A DNA stretch of 64,000 bases from Parvibaculum sp. Its GTDB lineage: Bacteria; Pseudomonadota; Alphaproteobacteria; Parvibaculales; Parvibaculaceae. The notes beneath the pieces are model-generated. The model searched no databases and was not told the origin of the DNA. It saw only the letters and a list, made by a program, of their open reading frames with translations. How positions within the stretch are numbered: the stretch's first letter is position 1; the number at the start of each line of letters is the position of its first letter. Below are positions 9,129 through 18,760 of this stretch, one piece after another. The DNA lies in assembly GCA_030645235.1 (NCBI GenBank), contig JAUSMV010000030.1:1232988-1296987 (forward strand), in the 5' to 3' direction. A program made the translations under genes and the position numbers.

Positions 9129-10996
9129 AGCATCTACCTCTCTCACGCCGTCATATGCTTGCGCTGATGGGGGCAAGCGCAACCGCGGCGCTATTGCCGC
9201 CGCGCCGCGCCTTTGCCGCGAGCGCTCCGTCGCATGGCATGTCGGTTTTTGGCACCCTCAAATATACCAAAGACTTTACGCATTTTGATTATGTGAATGC
9301 GGACGCCCCAAAAGGCGGAACGATTTCGCAAACACCCTCAACAGGCGCATACAATGCGTCACTACTGACCTTTGACACGCTTAACGGCTATGTGCTCAAA
9401 GGCAACGCCCCACCCCGGCTTGATTATATTTTTGATACGCTGATGGTGCGCGCCTTTGACGAACCTGATGCCGTCTATGGACTTGTCGCTGAAAGCGCCG
9501 AAGGGCTCGAAGGCGGCAATGACTATATTTTTCGTTTGCGCAAGGAAGCCCGCTTTCACGACGGTTCGCCGCTCACGGCAAAAGATGCTGCTTTTTCGTT
9601 CATGTTGCTGAAAGAAAAAGGCCATCCGCTCATTGCACTTAATCTGAGGGAAATGAAAAAAGCGGAGGCCCTCGACACGCAAACACTCAAGATCACATTC
9701 AGCGGTCTTCAGACGCGCGATCTGCCTTTGTTTGTGGCCAGCAATTTGCCGATTTTTTCTGCAACCTATTACGCGAAGAAAAAATTCGAAGACTCGACAT
9801 TGGAGCCACCGCTGGCGAGCGGGCCTTACAAGATCGGTACGTTCAAAGCGGGTAATCATATCAATTATGTGCGCGTAAGTGATTATTGGGCGCGCGATCT
9901 CAACGTCAACCGTGGCTGCTGGAATTTTGATACGCTACGTTTCGATTTTTATCGTGACCGCACCGCTGGATTTGAAAGCTTCAGTTCCGGCCAGACACTA
10001 TTCCGCGAGGAGTTCACATCCAAAACATGGGCAACACAGTATGATTTTCCGGCTGTCAAAGACGGACGCGTAAGGCTTGAAGTTCTGCCGGACCACACAC
10101 CTTCAGGCGCACAAGGCTGGTTTATCAATGCGCGCCGCGAGAAATTCGCCGATCCGCGCGTGCGCGAGGCCCTGGCAATTGCTTTTGATTTTGAGTGGAC
10201 GAACAAAAATCTTTTCTACGGGCTGTACCGACGCACAACGAGCTTCTTTGAAAATTCACCGATGCGCGCAGAGGGCATGCCCACTGAAGCAGAGATTGCG
10301 CTACTTGAACCCTATAGAGACAAAATCCCTGCTGCCGCGTTCGGGCCTGCTGTCGCGCCACCCAAGAGCGATAGCTCTGGGCAGGATCGCAAACTTTTGC
10401 GGCAAGCAGGCGCGCTTCTTGATGTGGCGGGATGGACTGTCAAAGAAGGTCTCCGCCGCAATGCCAAAGGCGAAGCGCTGACGATTGAATTTTTGGGAGA
10501 TGAACCAGCCCAACAGCGCATAGAAAGCCCCTATATCAAGAACCTGCGCCTTCTCGGCATTGAGGCTAAGTCGCGCCTCGTCGATTCTGCACAATATCAG
10601 GACCGACTGAAATCCTATGACTTTGATCTCACAGTGCAACGCTATTCACTGAACCTGACACCCGGTATCGAGATGCGCAGTTTTTGGAACTCCGAGTACG
10701 GCAAAAGCCCCGGCAGTCGCAATCTTTGTGGCATTGCAAGCCCCGCCATCGACACGCTGATCGAAAAAGTTATTGCGGCGGAGACGCGCGACAGCCAACT
10801 CGTAACTGCGCGTGCGCTTGATCGCCTGTTACGTGCCGGTCACTACTGGATCCCTCAATGGAATAAGGGAAGCCACACGCTTGCCTATTGGGATATATAT
10901 GAAAAACCCAAGACGCTGGCGCTTTATGATCGCGGCGTTGAAATGACCTGGTGGGTGGACGAGGCCAAGGCCGCAAAGCTGAAGCTCAAAGGATAG
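9125..10996 (+). CDS. yejA: Peptide ABC transporter substrate-binding protein (YejA-like), copy 2, Tat-like signal
   Basis: Second family 5 binding protein (623 aa) of the yej operon, starting at ATGA overlap 9125-9128. The N-terminus [19 protein letters not shown] resembles a twin-arginine signal (SRRxxL), unlike the Sec-type signal of copy 1. The body parallels copy 1: [58 protein letters not shown]. Divergence between the copies suggests different peptide ranges feeding one permease; that is inference. Confidence 0.92.
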   Translation: MKHLPLSRRHMLALMGASATAALLPPRRAFAASAPSHGMSVFGTLKYTKDFTHFDYVNADAPKGGTISQTPSTGAYNASLLTFDTLNGYVLKGNAPPRLDYIFDTLMVRAFDEPDAVYGLVAESAEGLEGGNDYIFRLRKEARFHDGSPLTAKDAAFSFMLLKEKGHPLIALNLREMKKAEALDTQTLKITFSGLQTRDLPLFVASNLPIFSATYYAKKKFEDSTLEPPLASGPYKIGTFKAGNHINYVRVSDYWARDLNVNRGCWNFDTLRFDFYRDRTAGFESFSSGQTLFREEFTSKTWATQYDFPAVKDGRVRLEVLPDHTPSGAQGWFINARREKFADPRVREALAIAFDFEWTNKNLFYGLYRRTTSFFENSPMRAEGMPTEAEIALLEPYRDKIPAAAFGPAVAPPKSDSSGQDRKLLRQAGALLDVAGWTVKEGLRRNAKGEALTIEFLGDEPAQQRIESPYIKNLRLLGIEAKSRLVDSAQYQDRLKSYDFDLTVQRYSLNLTPGIEMRSFWNSEYGKSPGSRNLCGIASPAIDTLIEKVIAAETRDSQLVTARALDRLLRAGHYWIPQWNKGSHTLAYWDIYEKPKTLALYDRGVEMTWWVDEAKAAKLKLKG

Positions 10997-11006
10997 ATCG
11001 GACGAC

Positions 11007-12113
11007 ATGGCGGCCTATATCATCCGGCGCATTCTGCTTATGGTGCCCACTATTCTCGGCATTATGGCACTGAGCTTTCTTCTGGTGCAATTTGCGCCGG
11101 GCGGTCCCGTCGAACGCATCATCGCGCAACTCTCGGGCACGGAAATTTCTGCGACCGCGCGTATCGGCGGCTCATCCGGCGGCGACATGGCGCAGGCAAC
11201 GGCTAGCGGCTTTGACGCGGCGCTTAACAGCAAGTATCGCGGCGCGCGCGGGCTTGACCCTGAATTCATCAAGCAGCTTGAAGTGCAGTTTGGTTTCGAC
11301 AAGCCCTGGTATGAGCGCTTTGGCAAGATGATCTGGGATTATGCGCGCTTTGATTTCGGCACCAGCTATTTCCGGGACGTCTCGGTGCTTGATCTCATCA
11401 TTGAGAAACTACCCGTGTCGATCTCGCTCGGCCTCTGGGCAACGCTGATCAGCTATCTGATTTCAATTCCGCTCGGTATCCGCAAGGCGATGACCGACGG
11501 ATCAAAATTCGATCTCTGGTCGAGCGCAGTCATCATTGTCGGCTACGCTATTCCCGGCTTTCTCTTTGCCGTCCTGCTCATCGTGCTTTTTGCAGGTGGC
11601 TCTTATTACAACATCTTCCCTTTGCGCGGCCTCACCTCGGATGACTGGTCTGATATGAACTGGGCGATGAAAGCCGTCGATTATCTTTGGCATATTGCTC
11701 TGCCCGTGACGGCGCTTGTTATCAGCTCATTTGCCACCACATCCTTGCTCACCAAAAATTCGTTTCTTGATGAAATTAAGAAACAGTATGTGACAACGGC
11801 ACGGGCTAAAGGTCTCGACGAGAAACAAGTGCTTTATGGCCATGTCTTTCGCAACGCCATGCTCATTATTATCGCTGGGTTTCCCGGTGCTTTTATCGGT
11901 GCGTTCTTTACAGGGTCGCTTCTCATTGAACAGATTTTCTCGCTCGATGGGCTGGGTCTTCTGTCATATGAGTCCATCGTCAATCGCGACTACCCCGTCG
12001 TTTTTGCGACTGTCTATGTATTCGGACTCATGGGGCTCCTGATCGCACTTCTTAGCGATCTCACTTACACATGGGTTGATCCGCGCATCGACTTTGAATC
12101 GCGGGAGGTTTGA
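11007..12113 (+). CDS. yejB: Peptide ABC transporter permease YejB
   Basis: Inner-membrane permease of the DppB/OppB class, 368 aa. It starts with the typical [20 protein letters not shown] helix. A long periplasmic segment follows (about residues 45-100), including [13 protein letters not shown], and then the transmembrane bundle. The cytoplasmic EAA-type loop is [20 protein letters not shown], which docks onto the ATPase. It begins 10 bp after yejA copy 2 and is followed directly by yejE, so one operon. Confidence 0.95.
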   Translation: MAAYIIRRILLMVPTILGIMALSFLLVQFAPGGPVERIIAQLSGTEISATARIGGSSGGDMAQATASGFDAALNSKYRGARGLDPEFIKQLEVQFGFDKPWYERFGKMIWDYARFDFGTSYFRDVSVLDLIIEKLPVSISLGLWATLISYLISIPLGIRKAMTDGSKFDLWSSAVIIVGYAIPGFLFAVLLIVLFAGGSYYNIFPLRGLTSDDWSDMNWAMKAVDYLWHIALPVTALVISSFATTSLLTKNSFLDEIKKQYVTTARAKGLDEKQVLYGHVFRNAMLIIIAGFPGAFIGAFFTGSLLIEQIFSLDGLGLLSYESIVNRDYPVVFATVYVFGLMGLLIALLSDLTYTWVDPRIDFESREV

Positions 12114-12115
12114 GC

Positions 12116-13168
12116 ATGCGCAAACTTCTGCCGAATACATGGCGATTAAACCCGATCAACCAACGCCGTTGGCAAAACTTCAGAGCCAATAGGCGCGGGT
12201 ATTGGAGTCTCTGGCTTTTTGTCGGACTGTTCACCCTGTCACTCTTTGCTGAATTCATTGCCAATGACCGACCTTTGGTCGTGACCTATAAGGGCGAAAT
12301 CTATGCGCCGGTCTTTGTCGCCTATCCCGAAACGACGTTCGGTGGCACATTCGAGACAGAAGCCGATTTCCGCGATCCATTTGTACAGGACCTTATCAAA
12401 GCCGATGGTGGCATAATTATCTGGCCTGTCATCCGCTACAATTATCGCACCATCAATCTCAATTTGCCGGTGCCAACCCCTTCGCCACCGTCATCAGATA
12501 ACTGGCTTGGTACAGATGATCAGGCGCGCGATGTGATGGCGCGACTGATTTACGGCTTTCGCATATCAGTATTGTTCGGATTGATCCTCACCATTGCCTC
12601 ATCCGTCATCGGCGTGGCGGCAGGCGCGGTGCAAGGCTATTTCGGCGGCTGGACTGATTTGTTGTTTCAACGCTTCATTGAAATCTGGACAAGCGTGCCG
12701 ACGCTCTATCTTCTTATCATTATTGCCGCCGTCATCGAACCGAGTTTTTGGATACTGCTGGGTATTCTCCTCGCATTTAACTGGGTGTCACTTGTCGGGC
12801 TGGTGCGAGCCGAGTTTCTGCGCGGGCGCAATTTTGAATATGTGAAGGCGGCGCGCGCGCTCGGGCTCACCGACACGACTATCATGTTCAGGCATCTTCT
12901 ACCCAATGCGATGGTCGCCTCACTCACCTTCATGCCCTTCATTCTCAATTCATCTATCACCACGCTGACTTCGCTCGACTTTCTGGGCTTTGGCCTACCA
13001 CCAGGATCACCTTCTCTTGGTGAACTACTCTCACAAGGAAAAGCCAATTTGCAGGCACCATGGCTTGGCTTCGCAGGGTTCTTTTCCATCGCTATCATGC
13101 TGAGCCTTCTCGTCTTTATCGGCGAAGCGGTGCGCGATGCTTTTGATCCGCGCAAGGTGCTACAATGA
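12116..13168 (+). CDS. yejE: Peptide ABC transporter permease YejE
   Basis: Partner permease of the DppC/OppC class, about 350 aa. I place the start at ATG 12116 because GGAGG (12103-12107) sits 8 nt upstream; a TTG two codons earlier is an alternative. N-terminal helix WSLWLFVGLFTLSLFAEFIAN is followed by the YejE-type periplasmic insert (PLVVTYKGEIYAPVFVAYPE), then LGTDDQARDVMARLIYGFRIS. The EAA loop is VKAARALGLTDTTIMFRHLLP. The 3' end overlaps yejF by 4 bp. Confidence 0.95.
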   Translation: MRKLLPNTWRLNPINQRRWQNFRANRRGYWSLWLFVGLFTLSLFAEFIANDRPLVVTYKGEIYAPVFVAYPETTFGGTFETEADFRDPFVQDLIKADGGIIIWPVIRYNYRTINLNLPVPTPSPPSSDNWLGTDDQARDVMARLIYGFRISVLFGLILTIASSVIGVAAGAVQGYFGGWTDLLFQRFIEIWTSVPTLYLLIIIAAVIEPSFWILLGILLAFNWVSLVGLVRAEFLRGRNFEYVKAARALGLTDTTIMFRHLLPNAMVASLTFMPFILNSSITTLTSLDFLGFGLPPGSPSLGELLSQGKANLQAPWLGFAGFFSIAIMLSLLVFIGEAVRDAFDPRKVLQ

Positions 13169-14793
13169 GCAAAGTGCTGATTGAGGTCAAAGACCTCTCC
13201 GTTGCCTTCAAAGGCGAAGGCCCAGCCAAGACCGCGGTGGACCACATCTCATTTCATATCAATGAAGGCGAGACGCTGGCGCTTGTGGGTGAAAGTGGTT
13301 CGGGGAAATCTGTCTCCGCTCTTTCTATTCTCCAACTGCTGCCCTATCCGCAGGCCTCGCATCCGTCGGGTGAAATTTTAGTTGACGGCAAGAACCTCAT
13401 CGGTGCGGACGAAAAAACGCTGCGCTCGATCCGCGGCAATCGCATTTCGATGGTTTTTCAGGAGCCGATGACATCGCTCAATCCGCTGCATACAATTGAA
13501 CAGCAGATCGGTGAAATGATTATACTGCACAAAGGTTTGCGTGGCGCCGCTGTAACAGCGCGCGTTGTGGAATTGCTGACCAAGGTTGGCATTCCTGATC
13601 CGGCGGCACGGCTCGATGCTTATCCTCATCAATTATCAGGCGGTCAACGCCAGCGTGTGATAATCGCTATGGCACTTGCCAATGAGCCGGACCTGCTCAT
13701 CGCTGACGAGCCGACGACTGCACTTGACGTCACCGTGCAGGCGCAAATTCTCGAATTGCTGCTCGATCTCAAACGTGAAACAGGCATGGCACTTTTGCTC
13801 ATCACACATGATCTCGGCATTGTGCGTAAAATGGCGGATCGCGTTTGTGTGATGACCGACGGCAAGATCGTGGAAGCCGGAGCAGCGGCCGATGTCTTTG
13901 CCAATCCGCAGCATGATTACACGAAGCATTTACTAACCTCCGAACCCAAGGGGCGCGCGCTCGGTCGCGATATTGCCGGCCCCATTGTAATGGAAGCCGA
14001 CGCACTCAAAGTTTGGTTTCCCGTGAAGCGTGGGGTTTTGAGAAAAACGGTCGATCACATCAAAGCGGTAGACGGCGTTTCCTTTGCATTGCGTAAAGGC
14101 CGGACGCTCGGCGTAGTCGGTGAAAGCGGCTCGGGGAAAACAACACTCGGTCTTGCTGTGTTGCGGCTTATCGCCAGCGAAGGTGCTATCCGTTTCGATG
14201 GTGAGAATATTCAAGGCCTCACGTCGAAACTATTGCGCTCCAAACGCCGCCATATGCAGATTGTCTTTCAAGATCCTTACGGGTCACTCAGCCCGCGGAT
14301 GTCCGTCGGACAGATCATCGAGGAGGGGCTTGTCGTTCAGAAACTTGCATTCACAACCGCTGAGCGGCGAGAGCGCGTGGCGCAGGCTCTTGCAGAAGTC
14401 GGCCTTGATCCCGCAACTCAAGACCGCTATCCACATGAGTTTTCAGGCGGACAGCGCCAGCGCATTGCCATTGCGCGCGCAATGGCATTAAAGCCACGCT
14501 TCGTCATGCTGGATGAGCCGACCTCAGCGCTTGATATGTCTGTACAAGCACAGATTGTCGATCTGTTGCGCGAGTTACAACGCAAGCATGATCTCGCCTA
14601 TCTCTTTATCAGCCATGACCTACGCGTCGTGCGTGCGCTTGCCGACGACATCATGGTCATGCGCGGCGGCAAGGTGGTGGAGACGGGAACCGCAGACGAA
14701 GTGTTTGATGCGCCCAAGACCGACTACACCAAAGCACTCCTGGCAGCAGCTTTCGAGTTGCGCGCCGCGCCGTCAGGTATCGTCAATGCCTGA
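13165..14793 (+). CDS. yejF: Peptide ABC transporter duplicated ATP-binding protein YejF
   Basis: Double-ATPase subunit (542 aa) powering YejBE. Each half has a full set of motifs. The first has Walker [14 protein letters not shown], signature LSGGQRQRV and Walker [13 protein letters not shown]. The second has [22 protein letters not shown] and [11 protein letters not shown]. Both halves carry the Opp/Dpp C-terminal region (DYTKHLL, DYTKALL), expected after peptide or nickel ATPase cores. Overlap with yejE suggests coupled translation. It is the last gene of the operon; the convergent thioesterase gene ends 3 bp later with no obvious terminator between. Confidence 0.95.
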   Translation: MSKVLIEVKDLSVAFKGEGPAKTAVDHISFHINEGETLALVGESGSGKSVSALSILQLLPYPQASHPSGEILVDGKNLIGADEKTLRSIRGNRISMVFQEPMTSLNPLHTIEQQIGEMIILHKGLRGAAVTARVVELLTKVGIPDPAARLDAYPHQLSGGQRQRVIIAMALANEPDLLIADEPTTALDVTVQAQILELLLDLKRETGMALLLITHDLGIVRKMADRVCVMTDGKIVEAGAAADVFANPQHDYTKHLLTSEPKGRALGRDIAGPIVMEADALKVWFPVKRGVLRKTVDHIKAVDGVSFALRKGRTLGVVGESGSGKTTLGLAVLRLIASEGAIRFDGENIQGLTSKLLRSKRRHMQIVFQDPYGSLSPRMSVGQIIEEGLVVQKLAFTTAERRERVAQALAEVGLDPATQDRYPHEFSGGQRQRIAIARAMALKPRFVMLDEPTSALDMSVQAQIVDLLRELQRKHDLAYLFISHDLRVVRALADDIMVMRGGKVVETGTADEVFDAPKTDYTKALLAAAFELRAAPSGIVNA

Positions 14794-14796
14794 ACA

Positions 14797-15225
14797 TCAG
14801 GCTGCGCACGCCCCGACGGCGCGAAAGGTTGCGCTTGCCCGCGCGATGATCTTGTTATCGGCCAGAACAATTGCTTCAACAAAGCCCATCTGTCTACCGG
14901 CCCGCAGCACATGTGGGTGAATACTGATCCACTGACCGATAGAAGCCACCGCTACATAATCAACGCTGAGGCTTACCGTCACTGCGCCCGGTGCGTCGCC
15001 ATAGGCCTGTCGGCGCACAATGCCATAACTCAATCCCATTGCATTGTCGGCAAGTGAGGCTGTAACACCACCATGTAGGCCACCGCGCGAATTGCAGTGT
15101 GCTTCCGTCAAATGAAACCCAATGTCGAGTGCGTCTTCACGTTGGCGCGCATATAGCGGTTCCCAAGGCGTAGTCACAGGACTTTTGCGACTATGCGGTT
15201 CAAATCCAATAGGAATGAGTGTCAT
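14797..15225 (-). CDS. PaaI-family hotdog thioesterase
   Basis: A 142-aa single-domain hotdog protein, likely an acyl-CoA thioesterase of the PaaI/4HBT group. Key motif: HCNSRGGLHGGVTASLADNAMG, in which the HGG loop and following acidic residue form the expected active site. SVDYVAVASIGQWISIHPHV then matches the second half of the fold. A ribosome site AAGGGA lies upstream of ATG 15225. Substrate cannot be told from sequence. It is convergent with yejF and probably unrelated to it. Confidence 0.85.
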   Translation of the reverse strand: MTLIPIGFEPHSRKSPVTTPWEPLYARQREDALDIGFHLTEAHCNSRGGLHGGVTASLADNAMGLSYGIVRRQAYGDAPGAVTVSLSVDYVAVASIGQWISIHPHVLRAGRQMGFVEAIVLADNKIIARASATFRAVGACAA

Positions 15226-15322
15226 GATCTTATCCCTTCAATAATGTGATGGGATAAGACTGGGCGCTTTGGCACGCGATGACAATTTTGCGCAAACGCA
15301 ATGGCACTTGCGCGCAGAAATT

Positions 15323-16189
15323 TCAGCGCTTTAGCAAACGCTTAATGCTGGTGACATGCCCTGCCGAACGGGTAATGCGCGACATGGCAATATCAAGACG
15401 TTCGACATCCACACGCATGTGAAACGCATTGGCATGGATCAAGTGTTCACTATCAAGCATGATGCCGACGTGGCCTTTCCAAAAGACCAAATCACCGCGT
15501 TTCAACTTAGTAAAATCGAGTGGTTCCGGCAGAGCTTCGCCCAATGTAGCTTCCTGCATATCCGTGTCGCGCAAACTTGAGATGCCGGCGCGCTCAAGTG
15601 TTGCCTGCACAAGGCCCGAGCAATCAAGCCCCAGACTATCGCGCCCGCCCCAAAGGTAAGGCGTACCGCGTAATTCTTCAGCCACTGATACAAAGTCTCG
15701 TACATAGGCCCCCACAGGAGCGAGATGTGCTGTGAATACAAAGCCACCACGTTCGATTTCACTATAATCACCGCGCGCAGCGATGACTTTTACCTTAGCA
15801 TTGATGCTAAGCGGCAAGGCTGGCCGCGTTTTCAAATCGGGCTTTGGATAAATGAAGCTGCGCAGTGCCGCGACGACATGGGTTGGCTGGTAGAGACGTG
15901 GTGCGAGCGCTTTCATATCAACATAGCCGACATAATCATCTTGCGCTGATTGCCCAAAAGCCCAACCGTCTTTTTCTTCATAGACACGGAAGACTTCGCC
16001 AAAAAGAAGTTGTGTTTCCATCGGTGCATCGTCTTCGGGTGCACGCAGAAGCGGGATCAAAGGCAACTTCACCTGCATGTCCTCGCCATCGACAAAACGG
16101 GAGGCTTCAACTTCACCGCGCAGATGAGCGGCGGCGAGGTCCTCGCGATAGAGATTGATGCGGTGATCGGGTCGTGTGGCGCGGGTCAT
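15323..16189 (-). CDS. NlpC/P60 (C40) peptidoglycan hydrolase with SH3-like domains
   Basis: A 288-aa cell-wall endopeptidase candidate. Residues about 35-155 look like two bacterial SH3-type segments (RVYEEKDGWAFGQSAQDDYVGYV; KVKVIAARGDYSEIERGGFVF). The C-terminal NlpC/P60 domain follows with catalytic C190 in LDCSGLVQ, H240 in WKGHVGIM and a third polar residue at H252 (LIHANAF). No signal peptide is visible, which is common in this alphaproteobacterial subgroup. It overlaps the upstream MarR-like gene by 4 bp, so the two are cotranscribed. Confidence 0.9.
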   Translation of the reverse strand: MTRATRPDHRINLYREDLAAAHLRGEVEASRFVDGEDMQVKLPLIPLLRAPEDDAPMETQLLFGEVFRVYEEKDGWAFGQSAQDDYVGYVDMKALAPRLYQPTHVVAALRSFIYPKPDLKTRPALPLSINAKVKVIAARGDYSEIERGGFVFTAHLAPVGAYVRDFVSVAEELRGTPYLWGGRDSLGLDCSGLVQATLERAGISSLRDTDMQEATLGEALPEPLDFTKLKRGDLVFWKGHVGIMLDSEHLIHANAFHMRVDVERLDIAMSRITRSAGHVTSIKRLLKR

Positions 16190-16536
16190 GCGTCGATCTT
16201 TCCAGCGCGCTCGGCTACAAGATCACCAAAATCACGCAGATAGACAGCGCCGTTAACGGTACGCTGCACGAGCACATTGCGCCGGTCGGCTTCGTCGCGC
16301 TTGCGTTTAAGCAAATCAAGGTCGCCCAATGTATCAAGCGCACGAGTGATCGCAGGCTTTGAAACATTAAGCGAAGCAGCGAGGCCACGCACGGTATGGG
16401 GCGGCGGCGTAAGATAGACAGTGAGAAGAATGGCGAGTTGGCGAGACGATAAATCAGGCCCGTCGCGGCGCACTGTTTCGAGCACCACATTTTGCCAGAG
16501 CGCCAGTGCCTGCACTGACTTCAACTCCAAAGCCAT
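16186..16536 (-). CDS. MarR-like winged-helix transcriptional regulator
   Basis: A 116-aa single-domain regulator. LSSRQLAILLTVYLTPPPHTV and the recognition helix region GLAASLNVSKPAITRALDTL, followed by a wing (LLKRKRDEADRRNVLVQ), are typical of MarR proteins. It is short (the family is usually about 140 aa) and lacks the outer dimerisation helices. Its stop overlaps the start of the NlpC/P60 gene, and an M17 peptidase lies upstream on the same strand. The target genes are unknown; the pairing hints at cell-wall or peptide turnover. Confidence 0.8.
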   Translation of the reverse strand: MALELKSVQALALWQNVVLETVRRDGPDLSSRQLAILLTVYLTPPPHTVRGLAASLNVSKPAITRALDTLGDLDLLKRKRDEADRRNVLVQRTVNGAVYLRDFGDLVAERAGKIDA

Positions 16537-16607
16537 CGATCTTTCCCCTTGCGCCGATTTCCAATCCGTTTCGGTTCCGGATTAGTCTAACGATACAAAG
16601 GCAACGG

Positions 16608-17981
16608 TCAACTGTAACGCTCTTTCAGAATGTGATAGAGCGCACGAACGGCTTGCGCCTCGCCGCCAACAGGGCGACCGGGCTTGGGTTTCGGCATCCA
16701 ACCGTAGATATCGAAATGAACCCAGGCTTTGGACTTCTCGATAAAGCGGGCAAGAAATAACGCGGCGGTTATCGATCCTGCGAAGGCACCGTCAGAGACG
16801 TGGTTCACATCGGCGATCTTGCTGTCGAGCCAATTGTCGTAAGGCTTCCAGAGCGGCATGCGCCACACAGGATCAGACTGTAACTGCGCAGCATCAGCAA
16901 TATCTGCAGCGAGCGCATCATCATGCGTATAGAAAGGTGGCAGATCAGGGCCGAGCGCGGTGCGCGCCGCACCTGTGAGCGTTGCCATATCGATTACAAG
17001 ATCAGGTGCTTCGCTATCAGCTTCGGCCAGTGCATCGGCCAGAATAAGGCGACCTTCAGCATCCGTGTTACCTATTTCTACACTCCAACCTTTGCGGCTC
17101 TTCAAAACATCGCCGGGGCGGAATGAATTGCCCGCCACATTGTTTTCAACCGCCGGAATAAGCACGCGCAAACGGAGATTGAGATTTGCGCCCATGATGA
17201 GGTCAGCAAGTGCCAACACATTGGCCGCGCCGCCCATATCCTTCTTCATCAGCAGCATGGCGCTTGATGGCTTGAGATCAAGACCGCCTGTGTCAAAGCA
17301 TACGCCTTTGCCAACCAACGTGACCTTCGGCGCATCAGCGCGGCCCCATGTAAAATCAATGAGGCGCGGCGCGACTTCCGCAGCGCGCCCCACCGCATGC
17401 ACCATCGGGTAATTTTGCGTCAGCAGATCGTTTCCTACAATGACACTGGCCACTGCTCCATGCGCGCGCGCCACATTAAACGCGGCATCGGCCAGATCAG
17501 CAGGACTCATATCGTTTGCGGGTGTGTTAATGAGATCGCGCGCAAGGAAAATTGCGGTGGCAATACGACTCAGCTCGGCCCCATCGACACCATCTGGAAG
17601 AATGAGCCGCGGATGCTCACGCGCGCGGCCCGTGTAGAAGGTGAACTGATAGGTGCCGAAGGCAAAACCCAGAACCGCATTGTCGGCGCTCGCCCCCAGC
17701 TTTCCGGCAAAACGATATGTCCGTAATGGCAGAGCAGAGGCCAATGCGCCTGTGATAAACGGGTCAGCCCCATCGCCAATGCCGAGCAATACGCCCGTAA
17801 GCCCGCCGGACCCATCCGGCAGCAACAAAACCTTACCGGCATCGGCTTTGAAACCTGACGTTTCAACCCATTGCGCACCTGCGCCCGCGTGCTCCACGCA
17901 CCAATGCTTCAGTTCCGAGGACCGCACAAGCCAGATCGGCGTTGCGGCGGCATCTTTGGTGGTGAGAAAAATATCGAGCAT
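16608..17981 (-). CDS. Leucyl aminopeptidase family protein (M17)
   Basis: Two-metal cytosolic aminopeptidase that trims N-terminal residues from peptides. The 457-aa form starting at MLDIFL (ATG 17981, preceded by GGAG) matches the shorter M17 class. Metal and active-site motifs are VGKGVCFDTGGLDLKP, KKDMGGAANVLALA and the family signature NTDAEGRLILADAL. The frame continues upstream to 18236 but would run into the divergent GST gene, so the internal start is preferred. It precedes the MarR-like and NlpC/P60 genes. Confidence 0.9.
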   Translation of the reverse strand: MLDIFLTTKDAAATPIWLVRSSELKHWCVEHAGAGAQWVETSGFKADAGKVLLLPDGSGGLTGVLLGIGDGADPFITGALASALPLRTYRFAGKLGASADNAVLGFAFGTYQFTFYTGRAREHPRLILPDGVDGAELSRIATAIFLARDLINTPANDMSPADLADAAFNVARAHGAVASVIVGNDLLTQNYPMVHAVGRAAEVAPRLIDFTWGRADAPKVTLVGKGVCFDTGGLDLKPSSAMLLMKKDMGGAANVLALADLIMGANLNLRLRVLIPAVENNVAGNSFRPGDVLKSRKGWSVEIGNTDAEGRLILADALAEADSEAPDLVIDMATLTGAARTALGPDLPPFYTHDDALAADIADAAQLQSDPVWRMPLWKPYDNWLDSKIADVNHVSDGAFAGSITAALFLARFIEKSKAWVHFDIYGWMPKPKPGRPVGGEAQAVRALYHILKERYS

Positions 17982-18073
17982 TATGGCTCCAAACTTGACA
18001 TCGCCTTCGCGCTGGCAAGACATTATAGAGTGAGTATCAGCCTCGCAACGGGCGCAAACGCGGAGAGGGACCC

Positions 18074-18760
18074 ATGTCTGCGGGATTATTCGAACTGGTG
18101 ATCGGCGATAAGAATTGGTCGACCTGGAGTTTTCGTCCCTGGATCTTGATGAAAGTCGCCAGCATTCCCTTTGATGAAGTGCATATCCGCCTGCGTCAGG
18201 ACGACACCAAAGCGCAAATCCTTGCTCATTCGCCATCCGGTCAGGTGCCTGCTCTCAAATGGCGTGGCGAAGTGATTGCGGATTCGCTCGCCATTTGCGA
18301 AACGCTGGCAGACCTCTATCCCGAAAGATCGCTTTGGCCCGCAGACCTTCTGGCGCGCGCTCATGCCCGCAGCGCTGCGACCCAGATGCATTCAGGCTTT
18401 GTCGATCTTCGGCGTGACATGCCAATGGATGCCCTTGCCCGCGCTCCGGGCGAGGGTCATACCGAACTCGCGCTTGCGGCCGCTAGGCGGGTTGTCGACA
18501 TCTGGCGCGACGCGCGTATAAAGTTCGGCCGCAAAGCCCCTAATGATCACGGCTTCTTGTTTGGCACGTTTTCGATTGCCGACGCTATGTTTGCACCGGT
18601 CGTGAGCCGCTTCCAAACCTATAATGTTGATCTGAGTTCACTTGGTGACAGTGATGATCCGTCTGGCATTGCGCAAACTTATATGCAGACCATGCTGACG
18701 CTGCCCGCCTTTGTCGAATGGACGGAAGGTGCAAAAGCAGAAATGGCCGAGCGCGCCTAG
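18074..18760 (+). CDS. Glutathione S-transferase family protein
   Basis: A 228-aa GST. The N-terminal thioredoxin-like half contains VIGDKNWSTWSFRPWILMK, with the Ser/Thr region expected to activate glutathione. The cis-Pro motif GQVPALKWRGEVIADSLAI follows. The helical C-terminal half includes FGTFSIADAMFAPVVSRFQTY. The ribosome site GAGAGGGA precedes ATG 18074. It is divergent from the M17 peptidase and convergent with the TAXI gene, overlapping its end by 4 bp. Substrate unknown. Confidence 0.88.
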   Translation: MSAGLFELVIGDKNWSTWSFRPWILMKVASIPFDEVHIRLRQDDTKAQILAHSPSGQVPALKWRGEVIADSLAICETLADLYPERSLWPADLLARAHARSAATQMHSGFVDLRRDMPMDALARAPGEGHTELALAAARRVVDIWRDARIKFGRKAPNDHGFLFGTFSIADAMFAPVVSRFQTYNVDLSSLGDSDDPSGIAQTYMQTMLTLPAFVEWTEGAKAEMAERA

